Assembly (NCBI GenBank): GCA_039621445.1
Contig: CP154955.1
Location: forward strand, 3,702,017 to 3,766,016
Length of the DNA stretch: 64,000 nt
Direction: 5' to 3'
Source of the DNA: Euglena gracilis
Lineage: Eukaryota; Euglenida; Euglenophyceae; Euglenales
Shown: positions 34,301 to 44,475 of the stretch, one piece after another
Position numbering within the stretch: the first letter of the stretch is position 1
How the letters are laid out: each line of letters opens with the position of its first letter
Made by a program: the position numbers and the translations under genes
The notes under the pieces: model-generated
What the model was told of the DNA's origin: nothing
The model's database searches: none
What the model saw: the letters and a program-made list of their open reading frames with translations, nothing else

Positions 34301-34645
34301 CTCAGAGACAGGTCCACACAAAAATTGTTGAATCCATTTTCAGGAAATGAACAAACCTGCAAAAACAACCATCTTTGAAAATGAAGCAAATTGAAAACGT
34401 GGGATGATTTTTTCGTTTCAATTAAAGAAACACGTGAATTCACATTTGGAAAGCAAAATTGACGATTTTTAGCAGAAAAACGATAGCCAAGAGATATTTG
34501 CTTGCTTCAAAAGAGTTTTCAGAGCATCTTGAAAACAAAAATCTGCAGCCCCACACATGAGAATTCATGGTTGGTTATGCTTCTGACCCAAGAATTTTTA
34601 CTAAATTTCTACTGCGTTGGCTATGCTATTTCTCTAAGCTTGGAC
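34301..34645. other. intronic, nothing recognised
   Basis: AT-rich unique sequence. One short minus-strand open stretch (about 34485-34545) is out of phase with both neighbouring exons and is not called. Confidence 0.4.
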
Positions 34646-34740
34646 CTGGGAAAATAATTCCAATGCAAAAACCTCCTCGTGGAACTGCTTGCCATCAAGC
34701 TTCAATCGGAGCCCTTTGAGGATATCTGGTCTGGTCGGAG
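34646..34740 (-). CDS. probable exon, unknown domain
   Basis: The exon is bounded by CTCACCAG and the good donor CAG/GTCCAAG. It reads PTRPDILKGLRLKLDGKQFH then EEVFALELFSQ over 31 codons, ending in phase 0. It has the look of a real globular segment but belongs to no family I know. Confidence 0.55.
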
Positions 34741-35114
34741 CTGGTGAGCTCACTATCAATAACACAAACAAAAAAATTGCGAGAGAAAGATCATCTGGAG
34801 CAATCATGAAAACAACACTGTAAGATTCTGCAAACCATTGTTTGCAATTGCACCAAGAGAAATAACTCTAAAAAAAAATAATTGATTTTATTAAAACGGT
34901 GGGGAAACAAGAACAGAGTATGATAACGCTATGCTCGCTGTTTGCTCTTGTAAAAAGGGTGTTGAAATGGACAGAAGGAGAAAATAAAACACCAGAAGCC
35001 ATGGCTTTCATATGAAGTTTGCTTCTAATGGATTTGGTTCATAAAAATCCACCCTTGAAAACCCCTTGGAAAAAATGAAAATCTAAAGGGGACATAATAG
35101 GTGCGGGGTTCCTT
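34741..35114. other. intron or intergenic, nothing recognised
   Basis: AT-rich sequence without an exon-like frame on either strand. Confidence 0.35.
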
Positions 35115-35302
35115 TCAGGCCAGCGAGTCCCCAAGCAACTGTCTGAACAACGTAACAGGCTCAGCCTTCTTGGTCATTGTCAAGCAATGGGCGAAGAAAT
35201 CAGCCTCACCCACAGGCACCATACCGTCCAACTGCGTAGCTGTTTAGGTAGCTTCTGTAACCTCAATATCATCGATCATATATTCCATGAAAGCCAGCCA
35301 GT
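35115..35302 (-). CDS. coding-like exon with an in-frame TAA
   Basis: After the acceptor TTTGCAG the frame reads WLAFMEYMIDDIEVTEAT, then TAA (35244-35246), then in the same frame TATQLDGMVPVGEADFFAHC and LTMTKKAEPVTLFRQLLGD, ending in TGA at 35115. Both halves look like protein. Either the upstream stop ends a gene (possibly the helicase/zinc-finger gene) and the rest is vestigial, or the copy is mutated, or a splice site is misplaced. Confidence 0.45.
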
Positions 35303-35589
35303 CTGCAAAGCGCAAATCTTCCAACAAATATTAGTCAAAAAAATAAATAAGTTACATAAATAATAGTTATAATATTTTGGAATATTTTGGAAAAAATGCG
35401 CAAAGCAGTGCAGACAAATATCCGAAGAGAACCAGGAAAAAAAGAGAACCAGGAACAAGTCGTTTTCACTCCCTAACCATCCTGGTGACCTTTAAAAATC
35501 GATAACACAGTATTCACCGACCGTGGGGAAAAAATAACTTTCGACTTTCTCACTCACACACCTCAGCATACTAAAATTCAGCCACTTGT

Positions 35590-35800
35590 CACTGCCAAAA
35601 TGTAGATGCCTGGACAGCCTGCGGGTTCTTGACCCTCTGAGCCTTCTTCAAAATGAAGCGGTGAGCGCCTCCCGCAGCTCTGCGGACCTCGCGTTGCAAG
35701 TCCACTACACCCCGTCGCCTGCCCTCCCCCTCCCCAAAGCACCGTCCACCGGCAGGCCACGGCACCGGCAAGCCTCCCATCGCCTGACTGCGGAAACAAT
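35590..35800 (-). CDS. GC-rich coding-like island, frame unresolved
   Basis: This island stands out by composition from the AT-rich surroundings. One minus frame reads LQREVRRAAGGAHRFILKKA and continues RVKNPQAVQ. Another reads WTCNARSAELREALTASF. Candidate acceptors are at TTCCGCAG and GTGTAG. I cannot choose between frames. It lies where the zinc-finger gene should continue. Confidence 0.35.
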
Positions 35801-35838
35801 TCTGTTAAGCATGTGCAGAGCCCCCCCCCCCCCCCCTG

Positions 35839-37321
35839 GAGGGTTACGGTAGTGGGATGACCGCAGGAGGAGGGTCTCGAACCTCCTCGAACGTCCTGGA
35901 ACGTCCTCGAACGACATTCGAGGAGGTTCGAGACCCTCCTCGAACGTCGTTCAAGGACGTTTGAGGAGGTTCGAGACCCTCCTCGAACGTCGTTCGAAAA
36001 CGTTCGAGGAGGTTCGAGACCCTCCTCAAACGTCATTCGACGACGTTCGAGGAGGTTCGAGGTCCCTCCTCAAATGTCGTTCGAGGTCGTTCGAGGACAT
36101 TCGAGGTCCCTCCTCGAATATCGTTCGAGGTCGTTCGAGGACGTTGAATAATGTTGAATAAAAATACTTTTGAATGGGTGCAATCCTGCGTAAGAAAAAA
36201 ATATTTTTCTAACCCTAAACCTGACGCTAACCGCATTCTTTCTAATAACCTCAGAAAGTCTCTCGGTATGGAAATATTTTTGAATAAAAATATTTATGAA
36301 TCAGTGCATTCCTGCGTAAGAAAAAAATATGTTTCTTTTAAAACGCGTGGAAAAAATCCCTCTGCAGAGAGGGATGGTTGCAACCATTGGGGAGGAAATT
36401 TCAACCCTAACCCTATTCCTTCTAATAACGTCAAAAGTTCTCCCGGTATGGGAATATTTTTGAATAAAAATATTTATGAATCAGTGCATTCCTGCTTCAG
36501 AAAAAAATATGTATCTTTTAAAATGCGTGGAAAATTTCCCCCTACAGGGTACCAGCTGCCCCAAAGAGTCGCCCAACGAGGGTTAATACACATGGGGGGA
36601 CCCTCGCACGGCGCCTTCGGCGCCTCGCTCGGGTCCCCCCATGTTTTTAACCCTAGTTGGGCGACTCTTTGGGTTCGCTGTGTACCCTGTAGAGGGAAAT
36701 ATAGCAACGATGAGCGGGATGGTTGCAACCATTGGGGAGGAAACCTTAACCCTAACCCTATCCCTTCTAATAACCTCAGAAATTCTCCCGGTATGAGAAG
36801 ATTTTTGAATAAAAATGTTTATGAATCAGTGCATTCCTGCGTAAGAAAAAATATGGTTTTTTTAAACCGCATGGAAAATTTCCCCCTACAGGCTCTCTCT
36901 GGGCCTAGGTTGCCCAAATAGGGAGCGACAGGGGGGATTTGAAAAATTTAAATTTCCAACCCAATCACATATCGAGAGGGAATAGGTCTCGCCTGCTTGG
37001 GTGGTCGTTTCTGAAAAGATTCCCAAAAACTCAAAAAAAAAAAGAATCCACACATAATTTGTCGAGGACGTTAATGTTGAAAGCTGTATGCATGTACGCA
37101 GGAGGAGGGTCGAGATGTCGTTCGAGATGGTTCGAGGAGGTTCGAGACCCTCTCGAATGTCGTTCGAGGTGGTTCGAGGAGGTTCGAGACCCTCCTCGAA
37201 TGTCGTTCGAGGTCGTTCGAGGAGGGTCCTCGAACGTTTTTAACCCCCCCCTTGAAGGGGGGGGGCTTAAAAACGTTCGAGGAGGTTCGAGCTCGAACCT
37301 CCTCCTACTGTAACCCCCCCC
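35839..37321. mobile_element. TTCGAGG palindrome element L (1.48 kb)
   Basis: The ends are inverted (GGGTTACGGTAG at the left, CTACTGTAACCC at the right). Both ends carry long arrays of CCTCGAACGTCGTTCGAGG-type palindromes (35877-36145 and 37108-37290). The middle has three or four tandem units that include AATAAAAATATTTATGAATC and short AACCCTAACCCTA tracts. No coding region is convincing. It is inserted in the intron just after the donor of the 37328 exon. Confidence 0.8.
36547..36690. repeat. 144-bp foldback nested in element L
   Basis: The arms (starting CCAAAGAGTCGCCCAAC and ending GTTGGGCGACTCTTTGG) pair over nearly their whole length. The centre is GGCGCC-TTC-GGCGCC. It interrupts one tandem unit of element L, so it is probably a later insertion of a small foldback element. 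Confidence 0.85.
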
Positions 37322-37327
37322 GGACAC

Positions 37328-37388
37328 CAAACTATCAATGGCACAAGCCTGCCTTATCCGCCCCCCAATGTCCAGCGAGTGATAGTCT
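37328..37388 (-). CDS. probable exon following the zinc-finger region
   Basis: After GACAG the exon reads DYHSLDIGGRIRQACAIDSL and ends at TTG/GTGTCC in phase 0. It starts with one nucleotide, which fits the phase-2 end of the 37709 exon if the CGCAG/GTCAAT donor is used. Function unknown. Confidence 0.5.
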
Positions 37389-37708
37389 CTGTCGTTGGCC
37401 ATTGGACGAGGGGGTCTTTCGGCCCAAAACGCTTGGCAAAACGTCCGAAAAGGTGTCCTCCAACCGGGAGGGGGTTGTTGGGCAGGTCGGGGTCATTGTA
37501 TACAGGGGAGGGGGGACCGTCAATTAGGTCCGTTCTTTTCGAACAGATGAAGAACTTGGAAAATGCAAATATATTTGCCAAATATAAAATACACAAAAGA
37601 CCCAAAAGAAAAAAGGACAATACTTCTACTATGGGATTAGGTTTGCGTATTTGAGGGGTGGGTGGGTGGGTGGGTGTGTATTTGCAGGACACCTGCTGTG
37701 CCATTGAC

Positions 37709-37934
37709 CTGCGGCAAACGGAAGGGTGGCCAACGGCCTCGGGTGAGCTCGGGTCGTCCACGTCATACACCACTGGGCTGGGGGACCGCTTTGACAGCTC
37801 CACCGCCCGGTGGTGGCTGGCCTGCAGGCTGGCCAGCAGCTTGTCGTCCACCTCCTTGAGGCAGTCGGGGCAGGGCTGCAGAGGGGCCGTCTCTCGCTCA
37901 TGGCCGCATGCCCGAGTCCGCGGTGGCAGCGCTT
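37709..37934 (-). CDS. zinc-finger exon of the ZNFX1-like locus
   Basis: The exon starts after TTCAGCAG with two nucleotides and reads ALPPRTRACGHERETAPLQP then CPDCLKEVDDKLLASLQASH. The C-G-H...C-P-x-C pattern is a zinc-binding cluster, followed by a helical and then acidic linker. GC3 is very high. Phase joins exactly to the preceding exon (38765). A second donor at 37693 (CAG/GTGTCC) is possible and would add five codons. Confidence 0.75.
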
Positions 37935-37999
37935 CTGCTGAATTAGCCGCAACGCCCACCCCAAAGCAACGTGAACGACCTAGGGAACTAGATTGGAAT

Positions 38000-38450
38000 A
38001 ATTCGCGTTAATACATCGGCGTTAATTGAACGCCTGGCCTCCCCACGCCCAGAAAGCTGGCAAGGTCGCAAAGCAAAACCTGCCCCATGGGGGGGGGGCG
38101 GCAGGGAGGTGCTGGCTGGGGGGAGTGCTGGCTGGATGGACACCCCCCCCCGACAGGGCAGAATGGGAAGGTCTGGTGGGGGGGGGGTCAACCCCTCACC
38201 CGGGAGGCGGGGGGGGGGTGGGTCGATCCACCCACCCACCACAGCATTTTCACCAATTCTGGGAAAACGGGGATTTTGGGCGGGGAAAATGAATTGTCTT
38301 TTGAAGAATGAACCCAACGTACATGATTTTTTGATGAAAACATTTTTTTTTATTCACAAAAAATATCTCGAAATTTTCAGGTTTAAAGATCGGTGGTTTT
38401 GATGAGGGGGGTGAAAAAAACGAAGCCCAAAAAAACTGGATCAAATTACA
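38000..38450. other. intronic, G-run rich
   Basis: G8-G9 tracts and CCACCCACC words at 38085-38235, then AT-rich sequence. Nothing coding is recognised. The motif GGTGGGTCGATCCACCCACC at 38217 recurs at 38630. Confidence 0.5.
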
Positions 38451-38764
38451 GTCAAATTGTACAGATATTTTTCCTCTGGGAAATTTTATAGCATTTTTTT
38501 TGCTTCAAAAACCTCTGAAAATCAAATTTTCGAGAAAATGTTGAAATTTCGGCAGGTGTGAAAATATGGGGTTTGGGGGGTTTTGGGGGACCTATATGGG
38601 TCCCAACCCACCATGCAGGGGGGTGGGGGGTGGTCGATCCACCCACCCACCTACCACCCTGGCCGTTTGGCCGATTCCTGTTCTGCCCTGCCCCCCGAGC
38701 AGGGTTCCTCCTGCTTAAGGAAACCCCTGGTCCCAATGCAATTTCAGGAAGGTCAACCGAAAAC

Positions 38765-38987
38765 CCCGTTGTTCCAGACACTGGCATGGCTGGCACTTGG
38801 CAACAAAGAAATGGCTGCAGCGCATCCGCTGCAACGGCATGGAGTGCTGGCACGGGGCTGGCGCCTTGCCGCACTTCACATTCTGGATGTGGCTGCACTC
38901 CAGACGGACGGGCAAGCGCGGCACCCCTTTTGTTGCACTCCCACTCAAACATCGGTGTCGATGTTTCGATGCAATGGGCTCCAGGAC
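38765..38987 (-). CDS. zinc-finger exon of the ZNFX1-like locus
   Basis: After AAGCAG (phase 0) the exon reads through RLPVRLECSHIQNVKCGKAP and MRCSHFFVAKCQPCQCLEQ and ends at CGGG/GTTTTC in phase 1. Paired C-S-H and C-x-x-C clusters are spaced as in the Cys/His-rich tail of ZNFX1/NFX1 proteins, which binds zinc and probably RNA. The next exon starts with the two nucleotides needed. Confidence 0.78.
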
Positions 38988-39015
38988 CTGCTTGGGTTCA
39001 GTCATGCGGGTCCAT

Positions 39016-39326
39016 CAGGCTTCGATACAAGGGCAGATGCCCCCCCCCCAGGTCCAGCAGGTGGCAGGGGGCACCCCAACTAAACAGTCTGGGTGACCGA
39101 TTTTCGGCCTGGCGCTTTGTGCCGGTCCGAAATTTTTTGACCTCCCAAAACAATTTTGGGCACTTTTTGAGCAAAATTTTTTGTCAAAATGCAAAAAAAA
39201 AGAATCTTCGGCGCAGAGGACTGGAAAGCAAATGAATGAGCATTTTTGGAGGGCCTGGGGAATGTCGGGGGGTGGGGAGACAGCCCCCCACCTAAACCTC
39301 GTACGCCCTCCTTATATCGAACCCTG
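39016..39326. mobile_element. hAT-like MITE, copy 3
   Basis: The left end is CAGGCTTCGATACAAGGGC and the right end CCTTATATCGAACCCTG, with the same interior order as the 9637 and 47101 copies. I see no clear 8-bp duplication. It lies in an intron between two zinc-finger exons. Confidence 0.78.
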
Positions 39327-39470
39327 GGGGTAGAAGACAAACTCCTTTGTGCTTAAGTTTGGGCTACCTTGAACAATAATCTCCTGTCAGATTGAAGGAA
39401 CACAATGATCGCGGTGGGGGGATGCAAAATGCACGTATGATTGCTCAGAAAAACATATTCAAGCGAACAC

Positions 39471-39584
39471 GATGAAGAGAAAGACAAATCTGATCTGGAG
39501 CTGGTCAAATGGGATGCCTGTCCCCACAAATGTGCAAGAGCATTTTTGTCCGCACGTTTCTTCGCAAATGTGTCCACAACGAAG
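39471..39584 (-). CDS. zinc-finger exon of the ZNFX1-like locus
   Basis: After CCAAAAAG the exon reads LRCGHICEETCGQKCSC, a textbook NFX1-type cluster (CGH...C...CG..C.C), then TFVGTGIPFDQLQIRFVFLF. It is 38 codons in phase 0, ending at ATC/GTGTTC. Both neighbours are in phase. Together with 39761 it makes a continuous run of NFX1-type fingers. Confidence 0.82.
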
Positions 39585-39760
39585 CTTTTTGGCAGCAGGT
39601 TAGCTTCGTGTGCAGAGCAGGGGAAGATGTGTGGTATCAGAGTGCAGTTCAAAGGTCCAGCAAGCCAGGGAAGCAAGGGAAGAACAAAATCAATCCTAAA
39701 TGGAGCATATGCAATGTCACCAGAGACCACGGGCAGCAATGGCAAATGCATCATGGCGAC

Positions 39761-39878
39761 CTGTTCTTTGCAAGGCCACGTGCAGTGGTCGTGCGCTCCG
39801 CTGTGGCACGGTTGCCCACAGACGTGGCTGGGGTCAATGCAGTTCCCGAAGGTTTCTGCGCAGGTCCCGTCCAGGGGG
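39761..39878 (-). CDS. NFX1-type zinc-finger exon
   Basis: The exon runs from the acceptor CTCAACAG to the donor CAG/GTCGCC and is 118 nt. It reads DGTCAETFGNCIDPSHVCGQ then PCHSGAHDHCTWPCKEQ. Cys and His are spaced as in NFX1 fingers (C...H.CG..CH.G.H..C...C). Starts with one nucleotide and ends in phase 0, matching both neighbours. Confidence 0.85.
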
Positions 39879-40353
39879 CTGTTGAGAACACAGATGGGGA
39901 AGGGACAACAAAAATGCGCAGACTGGCATCGGGCACCCATGCACACGACGTTGGTCCGTTGTAAAATAAATAAATAAATAAAAACGGGGAAACTTGTATG
40001 AGCCAGGAAAAAAAACGGGAAGTGCAAATTATCCACAAGCACATCAATTTCACAGGCAACATCAGATGTTCAAAAAATGATCCTTTTGTGATCAACCTCG
40101 TGATTAATGATGAATGGGTGTGCCCGGCCCAAAAAACCTGCGCCCGCTGAGGAGAGATGACAACTCAGCAGAAGACGTTCATTGCACAGATGATCAACCA
40201 AATAGCTCAAAGGCCACACAAGAAGCTGTCGAAAATGCAGACACATGGCCTGGATGGTGGTGACAAACTAATCAAAAAAAGGGCAAAGATGCCATGTTCG
40301 AAATATCATTCACAAAAAATGCAGAGAAAAAAACCAGCATGGCCACAATTTAC

Positions 40354-40433
40354 CGCGATCGTTGGCACTCCACGTGACCCAGAACGCAGCGCCGCTCGTG
40401 GCACTGTGTCCGGCGAGCGGCCCCCTGCCCTTT
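40354..40433 (-). CDS. zinc-finger exon, first of the recognised chain
   Basis: After CCATTTGCAG the exon reads KGQGAARRTQCHERRCVLGH then VECQRS and ends at a good donor GTAAAT in phase 2. The next exon begins with the one nucleotide needed. C-H...C...H..C suggests part of a zinc cluster. It follows the helicase motif VI exon, as zinc fingers do in ZNFX1. Confidence 0.75.
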
Positions 40434-40623
40434 CTGCAAATGGAGCGGAACAGGGCGATGCCCCGCGACGCTGCCTCCGACTGGCAGACGGGGGACCCGG
40501 ACAGCGCAGCGATGTCGGCGACGGATGAGGGGTGGCGCGGGCAGGCGAACCCAGGCGATTGGACCCGAACTGCCCCCGGGGACGCAGCTCCCATCGTCCC
40601 CACCATGTCCAGCAAACTCCTCA

Positions 40624-40700
40624 GACAACACACACACACACATACAGACCCACACCCACACCCACACCCACACACACATACACACACCAACCCACTCACC
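40624..40700. repeat. CA / CCCACA microsatellite
   Basis: Imperfect CA and CCCACA units in the intron upstream of the 40354 exon. Confidence 0.92.
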
Positions 40701-41615
40701 ACTGACCCGCCCACACACGCGCCCGCGCAAGAAAGCATCAAAAATTGGTCATTTGTGAATGAAGTCAGCCCAAAAAAACATCGGCAGTGTAAATGCAACT
40801 GTCAATACGGAAAGCTGCAGCTACTGCAACCAACATCTCATCAAAATCTACAGCGTACAGTTTCAGGAACGAAATTTCATGCCCTCGGGGTTGCGCAAGT
40901 ATCCCCTCCCATTGCCCACCGACCACTGATGTTTGTCGAAGATGGGGGGGGGTCGCTGGACAGGAGGGATGCTGCTGAACATTTTTTGCTCCATTCTTGC
41001 TTGAAAACAGTGTGAACCCCCCGCAATAAGTGCCCGCTGACCTAATTCTTAGGCGGCGCGAATTGCCCACCCGATTTTTGTGTTTTTTGGCGTTTTTTGG
41101 CTGTTTTAAAAACACCTAAAAGGGCACAAAATTATAGGCTGAGAGGGGTGTGTGACAGCTTTGGGCAAAAATTTAATGAAAGTGGTTTTGCGCGGTATTC
41201 CGCTTAACCAATTTCCGATTGTGTGTGAGTTGTGTGAGTTGAGGGTGTACTAGAAATGTCTGAAATGAGTTGAAAAGCACTGACTTTGAATGTGTGTGAC
41301 ATGGGGCTGTGTCTCCATGGTTTACGTTATTACAGGTATTTGAGAGACGAGTGAACAATACAAGTGTGTGCGGATAACCGCGTAAAACGAAACAAGAGGT
41401 GACAGACAACGGAGTTAAACGTTTGGGCGGTAATCCGCGCAGAATGCACTTGTACGCGGATAACCGCGTACAAGTGAAAACAAAGCATGGTGCGCGGATT
41501 ACCGCGTACAATGACACAAACCGTTGATGACTGGTGGGAGGGAATCCGCCTGGTGTGTGTGTATACGTGTTGAGTGTAAGGCGACTGGGTGTAAGCGGGA
41601 ATCCGTGTGGCCGGG

Positions 41616-42179
41616 TTAAGGGTGGGCAGAAAAAGCAAAGCATTTGTGGACGATGGGATGGGGGTAGAAGATGGAAACCACCCTAGAAACGAAGTCTGCC
41701 GGTTTGTTGGCAAAGTTTTGCAACCCTACTTGTGACACCAGTCGCAGGCGTGAATCTTTGCAAAAGACACGAACGACAGACTTTGTTGCCAGGTCGCCAG
41801 GCAGTTTGCAACTGAATGGTGTCTGGCGTGTTGTGGTGAGTTTGAGGGGTGAAGGTTTGTGGAAACCAGGGAGAGGAGATTGCACCAGCAGGGTTTGACC
41901 AACTGAGGAGAGACGGGCAGCCCTTAAACTTGGGCACTCAGAGCAGGGGTGGTTTCCAAAAGGACCGGAGACACTTGTGCTGAGGGTGGTTACGTGGATG
42001 GAGGCCAAAATGCATCGGGTCAAACATCGACCCGGCGTTGGTTGAGAACGACGACCTTCTGGTTTACCCCCCCCCCTCCCACACGGCTTCTGACGGTGGA
42101 GACCACCGTTGCCTCCTCCGGAGGCATGTTGCCGACCCCGAGGGAAGAAGAGCCAGTTAAAAAGAGGTGGTTTGGGCAT
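41616..42179 (-). CDS. hypothetical ORF inside element C
   Basis: A 187-codon frame begins at 42179. The C-terminal half (ATKSVVRVFCKDSRLRLVSQ, LQNFANKPADFVSRVVSIF) looks like protein. The N-terminal half is Gly/Pro/Arg-rich. No domain or transposase signature is recognised. It could be an element-encoded protein or captured host sequence. Confidence 0.35.
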   Translation of the reverse strand: MPKPPLFNWLFFPRGRQHASGGGNGGLHRQKPCGRGGGKPEGRRSQPTPGRCLTRCILASIHVTTLSTSVSGPFGNHPCSECPSLRAARLSSVGQTLLVQSPLPGFHKPSPLKLTTTRQTPFSCKLPGDLATKSVVRVFCKDSRLRLVSQVGLQNFANKPADFVSRVVSIFYPHPIVHKCFAFSAHP

Positions 42180-42299
42180 TCTGTCTGAATTTCAGCAAAA
42201 ACTGCAGCTTTTCAAAGGAAAAATGCTGTAAAACTCCTTCAAAAAACAATTGAAAAGGCCTTTATTTTCTCAGAACCTGGAGGACTCCTTCTGAAAACC

Positions 42300-42704
42300 C
42301 TACAAAACTGTTCGATTGCTGTCACCAGCTGCTGAAACAGGCGTTTCTCCGTCCATATCTTGAATCACTTCTTCGTCAGCCTTCCCCAAACCCTGATTTT
42401 GGGCCACCAAGACCGTTGGGTTCCAGAAGGAGGGCCCTCGGAGGTGCTTTTGTTCCTCCTGAGAAACCAATCTCAGTTTTTTGGCCGTTTTTCGGGACAG
42501 TAACAAAATATCTTCTCTACCGAAGCTCACCTGGCCTAGCAACTGACACGTGCGTTCCACTGCTCTCCCTGCAGCCACCCCTCCACCACTGGCCAGGGGG
42601 AACATTACTGCGTCCTTATTGCAGAGGAGGGTGTCCACCTCCTGCTCAAATGCCAGGCGGGTTTCCGCCTGCTCCGGTGCTTGCTGTCCCGGCGCAGCAG
42701 CCAC
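42300..42704 (-). CDS. hypothetical ORF inside element C
   Basis: The 134-codon frame includes TRLAFEQEVDTLLCNKDAVM, FGREDILLLSRKTAKKLRLV and a DMDGETPVSAAGDS tail. It is the most protein-like frame in any element of this family. There is a faint pattern resemblance to the ORF of elements A and B, too weak to claim homology. Function unknown. It may represent a DNA-binding or accessory protein of the element. Confidence 0.45.
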   Translation of the reverse strand: MAAAPGQQAPEQAETRLAFEQEVDTLLCNKDAVMFPLASGGGVAAGRAVERTCQLLGQVSFGREDILLLSRKTAKKLRLVSQEEQKHLRGPSFWNPTVLVAQNQGLGKADEEVIQDMDGETPVSAAGDSNRTVL

Positions 42705-43849
42705 AGCTCCCTTTCAACCTGTTCCGCCCAACATCCAAACACTGTGCCGCCGACACCGACCACCGACACAGACACTTCGGGACACCAAAACATCACAAAC
42801 ACAACCCATCAGGACAGCAACAAGCTCCACGCGGGTTTCCGCCTAAACCACATCTGTGCGGAAACCCGCGCAAACTAAAAGCGAAGTACGCGGATAACCG
42901 CTCACTGCTATCGTTCAATAACGCCCCAAAGTCCTCCTCCCTCTCCCCACAAACTTGTTCATTAACAACTTCACGTAATGGCCGACTTCTGGAGGTTTCA
43001 GCGCGTTCCCACTTCCCGCTCCCACGTGTCATCCACAAAACACGAACTGTTCTCATTCTCAAACCCTTCTGCGCGGGTTTCCGCCTGAAGAATCATCGCT
43101 TCTTTACGCGGTAAACCGCCTAACGCCATTTTGTACCTTTATTCCCAGGCCAGTCCCCTCCGTTAGGCCAGCATCTCTTCGTCACAAAAACTCATTTTGC
43201 GCGGTTTACCGCTTAAAACATCCCTTCCAAGAAATTGTAGCAGACGTTGGCCAGTGTTGTCTGTTCACCTCCCCCGTCACTGGACGTCGGCACTCACGAG
43301 AGGTTCAAAAATGCGCGGGTTGCTTAAGCGGGTGCCTCTTCGTCACCTGCCACACCGTGTCACCCCCCCTCCAGAGGGGGGTCCGGCAGCATCGCCAAAC
43401 AACCCGGGCTCCGGTGGCCAGGTGTTCTCCGGCTGTTTTCTGTTTTTCAAAATTTCAGGGCGTTCCAGGGGGGTGTTTTCCAAAACCCCCCCTAAAACAG
43501 TCATAAATTCTCAAAATCGCCACTTTGTCAAAATGCTTAAAATGGACCCTAAACGACCCAAATTTTCGTGCTGGTGCCATCCTCTCAAAATTTCGAGCAC
43601 ATAACAGTGAGTTTCGTAAACGGAAACCCGCGCACCCCAAGCGTGCAAAAAATCGCAAAAAATTTGGGCAATTCGCGCCGCCTAAGTAATTCACCAAACG
43701 CCCTAAAAAAACTGCGCACCTCCCCAAACTAGATTGCGAGTGCTCCTTTTTCGACCATTTCGAGCAATTTGGGGGCCACACTTTGGTCCAAACATGGCTG
43801 GTTTTGGTCAATATTGACCTATCCAGCCCCACAATCTATTTTAATGCTG

Positions 43850-44125
43850 ACACGCGGTGTATGTCACACCGCGCGGAACACTGTGCGCACCGTGCACACC
43901 AAGCACACCGTGTGTCCTTCCATGAAGTTTGACTAAAATTATTTTATTTTTTTTAATTTTGATTATTGTAAATTTCAAATTAATTAATTGATTTAAAATT
44001 TGATTGTCCTTGCTTTCTTGGGATTCGCATGGATTTTTCAATTATTTTTGAGAAAAAAGGAATGGCACTGAAAGACGCACGATGCGCACGGTGTTTTGCA
44101 CGGTGTGCACCGTGTGCCGCGAGAG
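43850..44125. mobile_element. small TIR element with CACGGTGTGCACC ends
   Basis: GTGCGCACCGTGCACACC-type words at the left (43880-43915) and their inverse at the right (44080-44122) flank an AT-rich core of about 160 bp. It is too short to code, and its exact ends are uncertain. Confidence 0.6.
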
Positions 44126-44147
44126 TGGCGAAAACAAACCCCCAACA

Positions 44148-44425
44148 GCCTGGACGACGGGCAGGTTGGGGCCGATGCAGGGCGGCCGGGAGGCCCGCAG
44201 CGTGCCCAGCACCGCCTGCCAGTGGCGGCAGGCGGGGTCGTCGAGCAGCCCCTCGCAGCCCAGCACGTACAGCGCGTGACGGGCCCGGCTCAGGGCCACG
44301 CACCCGGTCAGTGGGCGTGGCCGGGCGCAGTGAGAATCGAGGAGGACGAATGCGCCGGGTCGGACGGACAACAGCGTGGGCAGCCAGGGTGACACATTGA
44401 GCAACATATGGGTGCGGTGGAGCAA
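44148..44425 (-). CDS. UPF1/ZNFX1-like helicase exon (motif VI)
   Basis: After ACCCGCAG the frame reads LLHRTHMLLNVSPW, then FVLLDSHCARPRPLTG and VALSRARHALYVLGCEG. VALSRAR is motif VI (arginine finger) of superfamily-1 helicases, and the following Y-V-L-G-C and W-x-x-V-L-x-T-L-R match ZNFX1-type proteins. GC3 is very high. Phase fits the preceding exon. The 3' end (near PVVQ) lacks an obvious GT donor. Confidence 0.85.
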
Positions 44426-44475
44426 CTGCGGGTGGTCAGTCACGGGGAGGCAGGGTGGCCATAGGTTGGGCCGCG

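Larger units (their letters stand above)
41048..43686. mobile_element. CTTAGG TIR element C (2.64 kb, hairpin-rich)
   Basis: TIRs start CTTAGGCGGCGCGAATTGCC (41048) and the inverse ends at 43686. The exact 5-bp duplication TAATT flanks both (41043-41047 and 43687-43691). About a dozen GCGG-N4-CCGC hairpins, many extended to TACGCGG-ATAA-CCGCGTA, are spread through both thirds of the element. The hairpin arms differ from those of A and B while the spacer is still 4 nt. It is inserted in an intron between the helicase and zinc-finger exons. Confidence 0.93.

Noticed and set aside
35244-35246. Reassigned stop codon (TAA as Gln)
   Set aside because: Other confident exons do not need reassignment, and one instance is better explained by mutation or a wrong gene model.
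37379-38011. Plus-strand frames over the zinc-finger exons at 37.7-37.9 kb
   Set aside because: The minus strand has the Cys/His pattern, splice sites in phase and stronger third-position GC bias.
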